Origin: Pseudo-nitzschia pungens | Lineage: Eukaryota; Bacillariophyta; Bacillariophyceae; Bacillariales; Bacillariaceae | Assembly (NCBI GenBank): GCA_037355855.1 | Contig: CM074763.1 | Location: 2,542,001 to 2,606,000 of the forward strand | Length of the DNA stretch: 64,000 nucleotides | Reading direction: 5' to 3' | In this document: in pieces, positions 1 to 9,489 of the stretch | How positions within the stretch are numbered: position 1 is the first letter of the stretch | Layout: the number at the start of each line of letters is the position of its first letter | Translations under genes and position numbers: made by a program | Notes under the pieces: generated by a model | Seen by the model: only the letters and a program-made list of their open reading frames with translations | Databases searched by the model: none | What the model was told of the DNA's origin: nothing

Positions 1-1634
1 ACCCTCCCGTCCTACCTCAAGGAACAATGGGATGAGCTGGGCCTCGGATCTTCCCTAGACTGTAAGATGCCCGTCGAGGGGGCGCTCGAGGGGATTGCCG
101 TCTCCGCCATCCAGGGAGGAAACGTCAACTACGCCTTTTGCGTCGATCTTCCGGCCCTTTCCCGAAAGGTCTTTGTCAAACAGGCCCCCGAGTTTATCGC
201 CATTTTCGGACCAGACGGATTTCCCCTGACCTCCGAGCGAATGCAGCGGGAGATGGATGTCTACACGGAGTGGAAGGAAATGCTGGGAGAAGAAGCGAGC
301 AAGACGTATCTGCCGACGATTTATGGCTTTGACAGTGAGTAGAGCATGAATCGCACGGTGTGAAGAGATGTTATTTTAGATTTTGTTTCTTTGCATCGGA
401 TGTCGTCAGCTATGGCGAATGACCTCAATGATTGCAGTTGTTGGTTCGGACAGATGTGCAAATCCATTCGTGGTGGAGGGAAGATACAATGGATCGAGCG
501 AATCACACTGCTGCCATTGAGAGGACTGTGAAATCACTTCTCGACGGAGGGATCATTCGTACTTTAGAAGGGTTCACGAAGTTGTGGATACTGCACACAG
601 ATGCAAATGTTCGTTTCTTTGCGCTCACAAGACGCTTTTCGTTCGTTTTCTTTGTTTCTCTCTTCTCGTTTCGGCTTTGTTATGCATTGTGTTGCCTTGC
701 CTTGCTTTGCCCCGCCGTGTCCTTGTTGGATCCCTCAATCATGAATCAACGATGAATTGCCATCCACACAGAAAAATCCATGGTGGTCGTGATGGAATTC
801 TTTGATGGTTACGACCTATTGGATCACGTCCTCGTCGACGAGCAGGGATGCTCCGCTCTGGACCAAAAGGCCGTGGGAGAGGCCCTCGGTGATTTCATGG
901 GACGCGTCCACGCGGCCTCGTACTCGTTCAAGCTCGGGGAGGATCCCGAGCGCATCGAGTACCTGAAGAAACACTTTGAGAACCGAGAGATGCGAGACGT
1001 GCAGCTCGAATACGTGTTTACAAAGTGCTACAAGGAGGCAACCGACGAGCAACGTGACGGACTCACCCTCACAGACGAATTCCTGGCGGAGGTAGACCTC
1101 CTGAAGAAACAGTACGACGGCAAGGTCGGAGACGATGCCTTGGTATTGACTCACGGAGACTTGCACCCCGGTTCGGTCATGGTGGATGCCACAAATGCAA
1201 GTGCCAAGGTCATCGACCCCGAGTTCACCGTCTATGGACCGGCCGGCTTGGACGTTGGATCGCTGCTCAGTGGATACTGCCTGGGAGCCATCCACCAGGA
1301 ATACTCAGGAAATCCGGGAGCGGTCGAGAACATTGTTGTCGGTGCTGCGGCACTCTGGGCCTCGTACAGCAAGGCACTCTTCGAGGGTGGGCTAACCAGC
1401 GAGCAGATCCGTGCCATCGAGGTCGAGACAGTCGGGTTCACCGTCGCGGAGGTCTGCAGAACGGCTCTCGAGTTTGCCGGGGGGCGCAAGTGGCTCCAAT
1501 TTGAGGACCCGGTCACCAAAAAGAAGGCTAACAAGGCGGCCCTCGGCTTGGTGCAAAATTGCATGACGGAACGCCACGAGGGGGGTATTGCCCTCTTGTT
1601 TGCCGAAATGAGGCGCAAGCACTTCAATCAATAA
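1..1634 (+). CDS. S-methyl-5-thioribose kinase-like protein, 5' partial, two exons visible
   Basis: The likely role is phosphorylation of methylthioribose in the methionine salvage pathway, in the cytosol. The frame is open from base 1, so the start lies outside the window. Exon 1 ends at 334 (donor GTGAGT) and exon 2 starts at 772 after CACACAG. The 437-bp intron joins in phase to read GFDKKSMVVVMEFF. Visible motifs are GGNVNYAF (nucleotide-binding loop region), VFVKQAP (ATP-binding lysine), the catalytic loop LTHGDLHPGSVMV and the metal-binding segment VIDPEFTVYGPAGLDVG. HGDLH followed by IDPEF and YGP is the pattern of MTR kinases within the aminoglycoside phosphotransferase/choline kinase superfamily. 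Position 67 is an internal methionine, not the start. Another small-molecule kinase of the same fold is the main alternative. Confidence 0.85.
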
Positions 1635-1900
1635 GTGCACGAACCAAAACAAACCAGCGAACACCATGGGTTGCGAGTGGAGGTTGAGTGGAGTGGAGTT
1701 TGAGGAGAGGAGTGGAATTATTCGCAGATGCACGTAACATGAAGATTGGCGGCAAGAACACAGCGGTTCGAAACGTGACAAGGAAATCTACTGTTCGGAA
1801 CTCTGGTTCAACAAAATATGGTATTGATATTTCAGTTTCTACGTGCTCTCTTGGTGACAGAAGTTAGATATGTTTCAAATTACAGTCTCTATATTTCTGT

Positions 1901-2060
1901 CTTGTACCCGACCAAGGCTCCAAATCGTTCTGAACTGAAGTGCATCCTTTTACTGAAATGCTGTTTTGTTCCGTTGCATGTTTGTACCCGATCGAGGCTC
2001 CAAATAGTTCTGAACCAAAGTGTATCATGTTACTGAAATCCTGCTTTATTCTGTTGTATG
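1901..2060. repeat. 80-bp imperfect tandem duplication
   Basis: Two head-to-tail copies, 1901-1980 and 1981-2060. Both start near TTGTACCCGA and share GAGGCTCCAAAT-like and TTACTGAAAT segments with scattered substitutions. This is a local duplication downstream of the kinase gene. Confidence 0.85.
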
Positions 2061-2477
2061 TCGTACCTTTCTCCCAATAGTTGCTGGAATTCAATAGCAA
2101 CAAATTATATTCTGAACTCGCATAGCATACGAACTTGGTTCACGAGGTGTGTTGAAAAACCTCCGGAAGCACAGTGTACCTTGCTCCGGAGCTTTCGCCG
2201 TGAGGATAGAGATCATTCGTTTTCACTTCAGCGCATCTCTAGCCTCTTCTTCCCTGTCGTACATAGTAGCCCTTCCGTATCGGCAGAAGAGAACTCTTCG
2301 TTTTCAGTTGAAGGGGTGTCAAAGCTCAGAATGAAATTTCAACTCCGTGGTAGTACGGGCTATCATCATACTGGTTAGTTGTTGACAAAATCCGAACAGC
2401 TGCTTGGTGTTCGCAATGATGACAGCAGCGAAAAAGATTTTTTTCCTTTACGACCTCGTGTGAAAACTATTTCTTTC

Positions 2478-2511
2478 ATCATGACATTTCAAAGATCATG
2501 ACATTTCAAAG
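2478..2511. repeat. 17-bp exact tandem duplication
   Basis: The unit ATCATGACATTTCAAAG occurs twice with no spacer. It is a small recent duplication. Confidence 0.9.
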
Positions 2512-2580
2512 TGAAAGGAGATTACATACGCTCATCACCAAGCCAGAGAGCTTTCGCGCGAACAAAGTATCAATGGACTC

Positions 2581-2770
2581 AGAAGATGCCAAGAAGAAAG
2601 AACACTTGAGATTGAAAAGATATCAATGGAAAGAGATGACTGAAAAAAAGGAGTGGTGGTACCATACCTTACTTGATTCCACAGACCACGAAACGGTAAT
2701 CAGAAGATGCCTGAAAAAAAGAACACTTGTTGATTGAAAAGAAATCAATGGAAAGAGACACCTGAAAAGT
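2581..2770. repeat. diverged direct repeat, about 121-bp offset
   Basis: AGAAGATGCC followed by GAACACTTG, ATTGAAAAGA and ATCAATGGAAAGAGA occurs from 2581 and again from 2702 with small indels. It lies immediately upstream of the tyrosinase gene. Confidence 0.75.
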
Positions 2771-2915
2771 CGTACTAGATTCTGAAGACGCTCGAGACAG
2801 ACCGTGAAAAGGAATGGAGCAAGTGGAATGCTCATAATTTCAGGAAATAACACCAGCAGAACAAGAAAGTTTATAAAGAAGAATAACATCTCTAGCACTT
2901 TTTGTAATCACCATC

Positions 2916-4616
2916 ATGACGGACGACGACAACAAGTGGACGAGATACAACTTGACGGCTCTTTGGGATGGACAACCCTATACCACAAAAGAAGAACGCA
3001 AGACCAACATGGCCGAATGCGATCGCATTTTCATTGCCCTTCATCGTTTTCAAAATGAAGGAAAAGTAGCGTATCGCCGACTGTGTGGCATGCATGGAGG
3101 TGGAGGAGGAACGAAATGTGACAACTTTCGCAAAATTCTCAACGATAAGGTCTCGAAAGATATTATAAGTCACACTGGTTACGGCGGCGAATATCCCGAC
3201 AATGGTTACTGGCCTGGTCCTGTACCTAATGCCACCCCTACACTTCAAGTTGATCCAACCGACGAGAATCGCTGTTTTGCCTACACGTTTTGCTGGCATG
3301 CACAGCCTGAGTTTGTAATGTGGCATCGCCCACTCATGGCTGAGTTTGAACGTGGTCTTCAAGATTATGATCCGAAGTATGGTGATGATGTACCTCATGA
3401 TGATGCTAGGCGTCATTGTGGTCCAGATGCATTGGGAGCTCCATACTGGGGTTGGGAAGGTTGGGATGGTCTTTCTCTCCCCCAAGTAGTCGCCAATCCT
3501 GTCTATGTCATCAAAACGGATAAGTGGAAAGATCAAGGATACCCTCAAGGTTCTATTTTCCACAATCCTTTTTATCGCTGGTTTGCACCAGTTTCTCTCG
3601 AGGACCAAAGAAACGAAATCTTCCCTTCCACTCTAGCCGACCACAATACTACGACGCGTTCTTCTGCGTTTACCGACCAAGGGGCAGAATTTTCAAATCC
3701 CTGGGAACAGATGTCATCTCCAAAGAAGCCTTCGATGAAAGAAGTCGTTAATAGAGCGATCTTGAACCCAAATTTTTGCCATTTTAGTACAATGAATAAA
3801 GATCTTGGAAGCTCAACCTGGAGTATTGAGAATGCTCATAACAAATTTCATAATCACATTGGTGGAAAGACAAAAGGTGGCATCCAAGGATCTGGTTCCC
3901 CTCAAATTGATCTCGGTGCAATTGATCCGAACACGGGCAACAAGAAACTAGCTACGTATTCAGGCACAATGGCTGAAAATCAGTCAACCTTTGATCCACT
4001 GTTTTGGTTGCATCACGGTAACATTGAGCGCCAATTTTGTTCATGGCAGAAGTTACATCGCTATAGTAAGTTTGAATTGAGTATACCTCCCGATGATGTC
4101 AGGAATCGCATTCTCTATCCTTGGACCAAACCTGAACTTCTCTTCAACGGTAGTCTAAGTTGGAACACAGCTTCTGACGAGAATGGCGCAACAGATGCAA
4201 GCTTTGAAGATTGGTGGAATATGGAGGATTTACCCTACAAATACGACGCTTACCTGGTGCCAACTGAGTCAGATATTCCAGATGCGTCGAATAAAACCAA
4301 GCGTAAAGCTTTCCGCATGAAAGTTTACATTAAAAAAGCACTATACAAGGGAGGAGAATACGACTTATTTTACACCCCGAAATCAACAAATGTCCAAGAG
4401 CTTGTTGGCGCTGTTAGTGTATTAAGTGGTGTTGGTGGAGTATGTGCGCAATGTTCGAATCGCAACGTTCCCCAAGCTGGGATTGCATTTGAGGTGTCTG
4501 AAACCTTCGAAACTATGTCGGCAGCAGAAAATGCTTTTAAAAATGGTCAATTATCGCTTACTCTTGATGACGATGAGATTGAGATCGAAAAGATAGAGGT
4601 AGCAGATTGGGAATAA
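2916..4616 (+). CDS. tyrosinase/polyphenol-oxidase-like type-3 copper protein
   Basis: A 566-aa single-exon protein with the binuclear copper fold that oxidises phenols or catechols, or carries oxygen. The CuA site is supported by H128 (FCWHAQPEF) and H137 (VMWHRPLMAEFE), with H60 (LCGMHGG) as a possible first ligand. The CuB site shows H308 and H312 (AHNKFHNH) and H366/H367 (FDPLFWLHHGN), the classic H-x3-H plus distant H arrangement. The segment YWGWEGW lies between the two sites. The N-terminus (MTDDDNKWTRYN) has no signal peptide, unlike many secreted tyrosinases. The C-terminal ~120 residues form a beta-rich or acidic tail that resembles the lid domain of plant and fungal enzymes in position only. 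The substrate cannot be deduced. Local base composition is lower in G+C than in most other genes here. Confidence 0.88.
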   Translation: MTDDDNKWTRYNLTALWDGQPYTTKEERKTNMAECDRIFIALHRFQNEGKVAYRRLCGMHGGGGGTKCDNFRKILNDKVSKDIISHTGYGGEYPDNGYWPGPVPNATPTLQVDPTDENRCFAYTFCWHAQPEFVMWHRPLMAEFERGLQDYDPKYGDDVPHDDARRHCGPDALGAPYWGWEGWDGLSLPQVVANPVYVIKTDKWKDQGYPQGSIFHNPFYRWFAPVSLEDQRNEIFPSTLADHNTTTRSSAFTDQGAEFSNPWEQMSSPKKPSMKEVVNRAILNPNFCHFSTMNKDLGSSTWSIENAHNKFHNHIGGKTKGGIQGSGSPQIDLGAIDPNTGNKKLATYSGTMAENQSTFDPLFWLHHGNIERQFCSWQKLHRYSKFELSIPPDDVRNRILYPWTKPELLFNGSLSWNTASDENGATDASFEDWWNMEDLPYKYDAYLVPTESDIPDASNKTKRKAFRMKVYIKKALYKGGEYDLFYTPKSTNVQELVGAVSVLSGVGGVCAQCSNRNVPQAGIAFEVSETFETMSAAENAFKNGQLSLTLDDDEIEIEKIEVADWE

Positions 4617-5353
4617 GAAGCTCTTCAGTCCTCCTCCTGGTTGTGGCGCCTCCTCCTCCTCAGGCAACATTTTGGAACAACTCGAATTCTCCACCACCGC
4701 CTGCTGCTCTCTACGACTACATATGCATGATGATTTTATGATGTGAACCAATTCTGAGTAATTGCATAGCATATTGAAAGAAATTTCAGAAAAACGAAGA
4801 ATTGGTGGTATGATTCTATAACAAAAATATTTTTTATCTATTACAACCCCAACTCTTCGTCGAAAACTATCACCCCACTGAATAGATCCTGAGCTACGGA
4901 TATACGTTGGCCCTGCATATCCCAAAAATATTCGAAAATCCGTCAACATGCTTGAATTCGTACCCAATGACTACGGTACGTCATCACTGGCACCATTGAA
5001 CTTTGAATTGAAGTGTCGGCGAAACCAATCAAAATTTCCTCCATTGGAAACCTCGTCTACAAGGTCACATTATTTAATGATAATTTCCCATGTTAGTTTC
5101 GCAGCATAAAAAGCTGAGTCAAACGCATCATGTTTGCTGAATAAAGAATAGATTCAATTCATGTTTTTTGCACTTCGACCAGATTCAGTGACTTCGAATT
5201 AGAAAAAAGATGTACTACAGGTATACAGGCTCGATAGTGCCTAAGAAAATTACTTTATCTATTCAATCCATTGTTGTTGGAGCAATCTACACTAGCTAAA
5301 AGCAGACAGAGGTTGACACTCGCACAATTCATGTTCGATGCATTCGTTGATTC
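4617..5353. other. spacer, nothing recognised
   Basis: A/T-rich and stop-dense on both strands. It contains the 3' end of the tyrosinase transcript. No gene or repeat is supported. Confidence 0.5.
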
Positions 5354-5881
5354 TCAATCGTAGCCTTCTCGAGCATTGAGCACTGCCATGCGGGACGTAT
5401 CGCAATTGCTGTCAATGCGTCGGTATGGTTTCCGTTTCATACCACGACCCAAAATCTGTTCGGTGACTCCGGATCCTTACCGGCGAGCGGTGTCACAACT
5501 CCCGTTGCAGAAGCCCTCCAGCAGATTTCCGAGATAATGGTCGATTTGTCCCGAGGCACAATCTCGGACAACGACGGGCGATGAGTAATACGTCGGCGAG
5601 GATGTTGCAGACGAGTAGGCAATAGCGTTCGACGATAACGGTGCTGCCATCGAGGTCTTGTTCACAGAAACTCCTGGCGTTCGTTTCGTAGCATGCTTGA
5701 TGATCCTTGGGATCACGGTCTTGGAAGAAGTGCAGCCTGCGGTATGGAAGATTGTCATTTCGGTTTCGTCGTCGTCGATCGGCGAACAATGGGAATGTCG
5801 TCCGTTTTGTCGGTGATGCGAGGAACTATAAATTGTTCCGCGGGAAGACAGTTGTGCGGTGCAGGATTCTCGTATTGGCAT
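5354..5881 (-). pseudogene. possible short gene or relic with one in-frame stop
   Basis: On the minus strand a frame starting with ATG at 5881 (MPIRESCTAQ...) runs to a TAA at about 5477. It stays open in the same frame afterwards (GSGVTEQILGRGMKRKP...) to a TGA at 5354-5356. The stop sits inside a donor-like GGTAAGG, so a spliced structure is possible, but no convincing acceptor was found. The translation is Ser/Thr-rich at first and basic at the end. No family is recognised. Overlapping plus-strand frames are also open, so coding status is uncertain. Confidence 0.25.
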
Positions 5882-7338
5882 CAAAAACCACCGAGGTGGT
5901 GGGTGGTGTCACGGTCGGAAGATCCGGAACAAAAATTAATTAGTGCGAGTCGTGTAATTTCGCAGGATCGCCAATTTGCCGAAGTTTTTGCGATTGGAAG
6001 GTAAGTTATCGGATGGACGACGACGGTAATTACCTACGGAGCTTGCCTTCGGTACTACGCACTTCGTAGTATGTTACTACGATTATGGTGAATTTGCAAT
6101 CAGAGAAAAGGTTCCTCTGAATTCTGACACCATCGTGACGCACAGTAAGGTTATTCCGTTCAAAGTATTCAATCGCGAAAATTAAATGGTGGGGAGGAAA
6201 AAATAATTATGGTCGTACTTTACCGTAACCTTACTCGGAATTCACTAGGGGGCAAGTGATACAACTGGAACACTGAGTTGAATCCAAATATTCTGTACAT
6301 TGGAGCTTTAATATCACAGATAGTCTTTGTGACCCATCTGATTGAAAGCATGCTCCTCTGTAAGGAGGAGTTAATCTATATTTTCTTTTTACAATCATAT
6401 TTTTTGCATGCTGATGATTCTTTATCGTGCTCCAGAAAGCTCCTCCTGCATTGCATCCTGGATGTTAGTAGATGTTGGTGCTGGTGATGTTACTGATCCA
6501 TTCCCACATCGGCGCAAAACTTGGACTAGTACTTCTGACGCTCGACATCGGACCTGTCACTGATAAGGTTTTTTTACTGTAAGATTACCGGTAACCTTAC
6601 TCATGTTCTCAACAAGTGACTCGGTTACTTGTACGAGTAAGTTACTTGCTCGTAGGTTAATTACGGTACTTGTTCTTCAATCGTGAATATTGAATATTGT
6701 ATGCAGTACACGTATGCTCAAAGACTACAGTAGTTTTTTGATGACGCAACTTCTGACGTAAGGTTACTGCTCTTCAAAATTCACGCAAGAAAAAAAATTT
6801 GCTGTACGAACTTCGAAACAAGAATCACATTAAGATTACGAGTTCGTACTCGTACGTATAGTTCACCACACGTTGCTCCGTACGTACATAAGTACGATTA
6901 CCGGACATAAGACGAAATGTTTCATAATATTACTATGAACAAAAAACAATACCAGTCGACCACGCTGTCGCTGTTTATTTTGATCGGGATGATGCAAGAT
7001 GCACAGGAAGAATGTTCCATTGAAATGCTACGTAGATTATGGTACGGAAGATACCGCAAGTATCACAACTTGTTTCCTCTCATCTCCTGCCCACCTACGT
7101 AAGTTACGACAACTTCGTGGTAACTCGTACCGGTAAGTTACCTGTTCTGATACCGGTACCTTCATAGTGAATGCATCATCGTCATCATCATCATCTCAAA
7201 GTAATTTTGTTCGTTTGGCCATCACCATTTGTCGACAACATGTTGTATCGTTAACACTTTCTGTTTACACACTGAAGAGAAAGAACTTATTATCAACAGA
7301 ACGAATGACATCTGGAGCGAAACGGAAACAATAGCGAA
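5882..7338. other. spacer rich in GTAC and GTAAGGTTA-like words
   Basis: No gene supported. Repeated short words occur, for example ACCGTAACCTTAC near 6222, ACCGGTAACCTTAC near 6587 and TACCGGTAAGTTAC near 7129. A short ATC/TCA run lies at about 7168-7195. The region includes the 5' flank of the helicase-associated repeat gene. Confidence 0.5.
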
Positions 7339-9489
7339 ATGGTTTACGACACTAAAGGACAGGGAAATGTTGTCAGGAGTATGCATCTTTTGATCGTGGC
7401 CTTAAATCTTCTAAGGAGTTCGAATGCACCCTCATTGTTTTGCGATGCTTGGGTTTCGACAGCTTCGTCCTCTTCATCATCAAGTACAAACATCGGAGTA
7501 TGTTCTTTTAAACTCTCTTCCTTGAATAATGTCGCTACACCTCAATCGCCAAGCGGCATGAAATCCGGACCGATAGACAGAAGGTATTGGATGATATTGA
7601 GCGCCGTTGTTGATGACCGAAGGCAGGGAGGGAATGGGACAGCTTCGTTGTCCACAACAACAGCAACAGCATCGAGAGGCAAGCCGTCAACGTCGAAGAT
7701 AAAGAAAACAAATCGAATATCCATTAATGTGGATCGTTGGAATTCCATGTTCGAACGACTGAAGCAATACAAGAAAAAATATGGCAATACGAATGTGCCC
7801 AAAAAGTACAACGATGGTCGAACTCCCGCGCTAGGCAATTGGGTCAGTAAACAGCGATTTGAAGCACTTGTTTACCAAAACACAAACGGAGAGGAAGGAC
7901 AAATAACTGCCGAACGAATATCTAAGCTAGAATCGATTGGATTCGTATGGGAACTCGGTCGACAAGACGAATGGGAAGAAAAATGGCTGACAATGTTTGC
8001 TGAATTGAAGCAATTTCACAAGAAATATCTCAGCACCAAAGTTCCCATCCTCAACAACAAAGACTTTAAGAGCGAAAGCGATGATGAAAAAAGTAGACTG
8101 GAGGATCCCATATCTAGCCTTGGGCGATGGGTGAAGACGCAACGGATTCAGCGGAACAAACTATTGCGGAAAGAACTTGCACCTGCCATGACAAACGAAC
8201 GTCTGGAAATGTTAGAATCGATCGAATTTGCATGGAGCGGAAAACAAGTCACTGATTACGACAAGTGGCTAAACATGTACTTCAAGTTATTGTTCTATCA
8301 CCAGAGGCATAACACGACCATTGTCAGTGATTCGGCTGGGCAGGGGAGCAGTCGGTTACTCAAGTGGACAGAGGAACAACGACGGTTTTATCGGGACTTG
8401 ACAACGAATAGCACAAGTTCCAAGGCCAGTTGTGGAGCTGTGTTGAATGCACTTACTCAGCACAGAATAGATTTACTGAACGAAATAAATTTCGATTGGT
8501 CTTACTGTCATGAAGATCGAACCTGGGAGGACATGTTCAACGAGCTCGTGGATTATTATGAAAATTTCAATTCGACTTTGATATCGACTAGCATCAATGA
8601 ACGGTTAGGAAAGTGGACAATTCTACAGCGCGATAAGTACAATGTTGGCTCAAAGGATTTGGACCGTGAGAAAATCACCAAGCTTAATGCGATTAATTTC
8701 GATTGGAATGCTACCGAAGATATCAATTGGAATGCCATGATGGACCGGTTGGAAGCTTACAAACGAAAGCACGATACCACAATCGTTCCGAATCATGACG
8801 GTGGAGATCGACCGCTTGCCAACTGGGTCAATAACCAGCGCGTCAAATTGGGGAAGTACGTCATCAGTGAAGACGGAGAACACTACGATGACCACGATTT
8901 GGTTGAGCGCATCGCGTTGGATCTTGGATGCTCTCCGGAAACTGAATTTGAACCCAAAGGATTCATACAAAAGCTCTCACCCTCGACGAAGGCGACACGA
9001 ATACGACGGTTGAACGAGATTGGCTTTGTATGGGATGCCCGAGAAGCCTCATGGCAAGACATGTACCAACGTCTGTTGGTTTACAAGGAACAGAACAACG
9101 GTTCGACAATGGTACCGTTTGCCTCCCAGGACGGTAACAACAGTAAGGATAGCGCTGCAGAACAGATATCAGAGTCGTTGGGTGTTTGGGTGAAGGTCCA
9201 GCGCCACAATAAGCAATTGGGGGAAATGTCAGAAAAGCGACTGCAGCTTTTGAACAAAGTTGGTTTTGTGTGGGATCCCCAAGAAGTGCAATGGGCCGAA
9301 ATGTTCGATCGCCTCTGCAAGTATCAAGAAAACCATAACGGTTGTACGAAAGTTCCTCGTTCGTATGCTCCCGATCCGGAACTCGGATCCTGGTTGAACA
9401 CCCAAAGACGCGCTTACAAACGAATGACACTCCCACAAGAACGAATCAATCGATTGGATGCGATTGGATTCATATGGGAAATACAATAG
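7339..9489 (+). CDS. helicase-associated (HA) domain repeat protein
   Basis: A 716-aa single-exon protein. After a low-complexity Ser-rich N-terminus, residues ~134-716 hold seven imperfect repeats. Each has the pattern W-x2-M-(F/Y)-x2-L-x2-(Y/F), then a (T/N)-x-(V/I)-P-like strand, LG-x-W-V-x2-QR, and a closing (R/K)-I-x2-L-x2-I-x-F-x-W. This is the helicase-associated domain (PF03457 type), a small helical module often found in tandem, without a helicase, in diatom and other stramenopile proteins. Its role is unknown, possibly nucleic-acid binding. An internal methionine at residue 15 starts a hydrophobic stretch (MHLLIVALNLL) that could be a signal peptide, so a secretory or plastid location is possible. 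No helicase motor motif is present. Confidence 0.85.
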   Translation: MVYDTKGQGNVVRSMHLLIVALNLLRSSNAPSLFCDAWVSTASSSSSSSTNIGVCSFKLSSLNNVATPQSPSGMKSGPIDRRYWMILSAVVDDRRQGGNGTASLSTTTATASRGKPSTSKIKKTNRISINVDRWNSMFERLKQYKKKYGNTNVPKKYNDGRTPALGNWVSKQRFEALVYQNTNGEEGQITAERISKLESIGFVWELGRQDEWEEKWLTMFAELKQFHKKYLSTKVPILNNKDFKSESDDEKSRLEDPISSLGRWVKTQRIQRNKLLRKELAPAMTNERLEMLESIEFAWSGKQVTDYDKWLNMYFKLLFYHQRHNTTIVSDSAGQGSSRLLKWTEEQRRFYRDLTTNSTSSKASCGAVLNALTQHRIDLLNEINFDWSYCHEDRTWEDMFNELVDYYENFNSTLISTSINERLGKWTILQRDKYNVGSKDLDREKITKLNAINFDWNATEDINWNAMMDRLEAYKRKHDTTIVPNHDGGDRPLANWVNNQRVKLGKYVISEDGEHYDDHDLVERIALDLGCSPETEFEPKGFIQKLSPSTKATRIRRLNEIGFVWDAREASWQDMYQRLLVYKEQNNGSTMVPFASQDGNNSKDSAAEQISESLGVWVKVQRHNKQLGEMSEKRLQLLNKVGFVWDPQEVQWAEMFDRLCKYQENHNGCTKVPRSYAPDPELGSWLNTQRRAYKRMTLPQERINRLDAIGFIWEIQ

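Larger units (their letters stand above)
1635..2915. other. spacer with short duplications
   Basis: No supported gene. It contains an 80-bp tandem duplication (1901-2060), a 17-bp exact tandem repeat (2478-2511) and a diverged direct repeat (2581-2770), each listed separately. The upstream region of the tyrosinase gene lies here, but no clear promoter element could be assigned. Confidence 0.6.
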
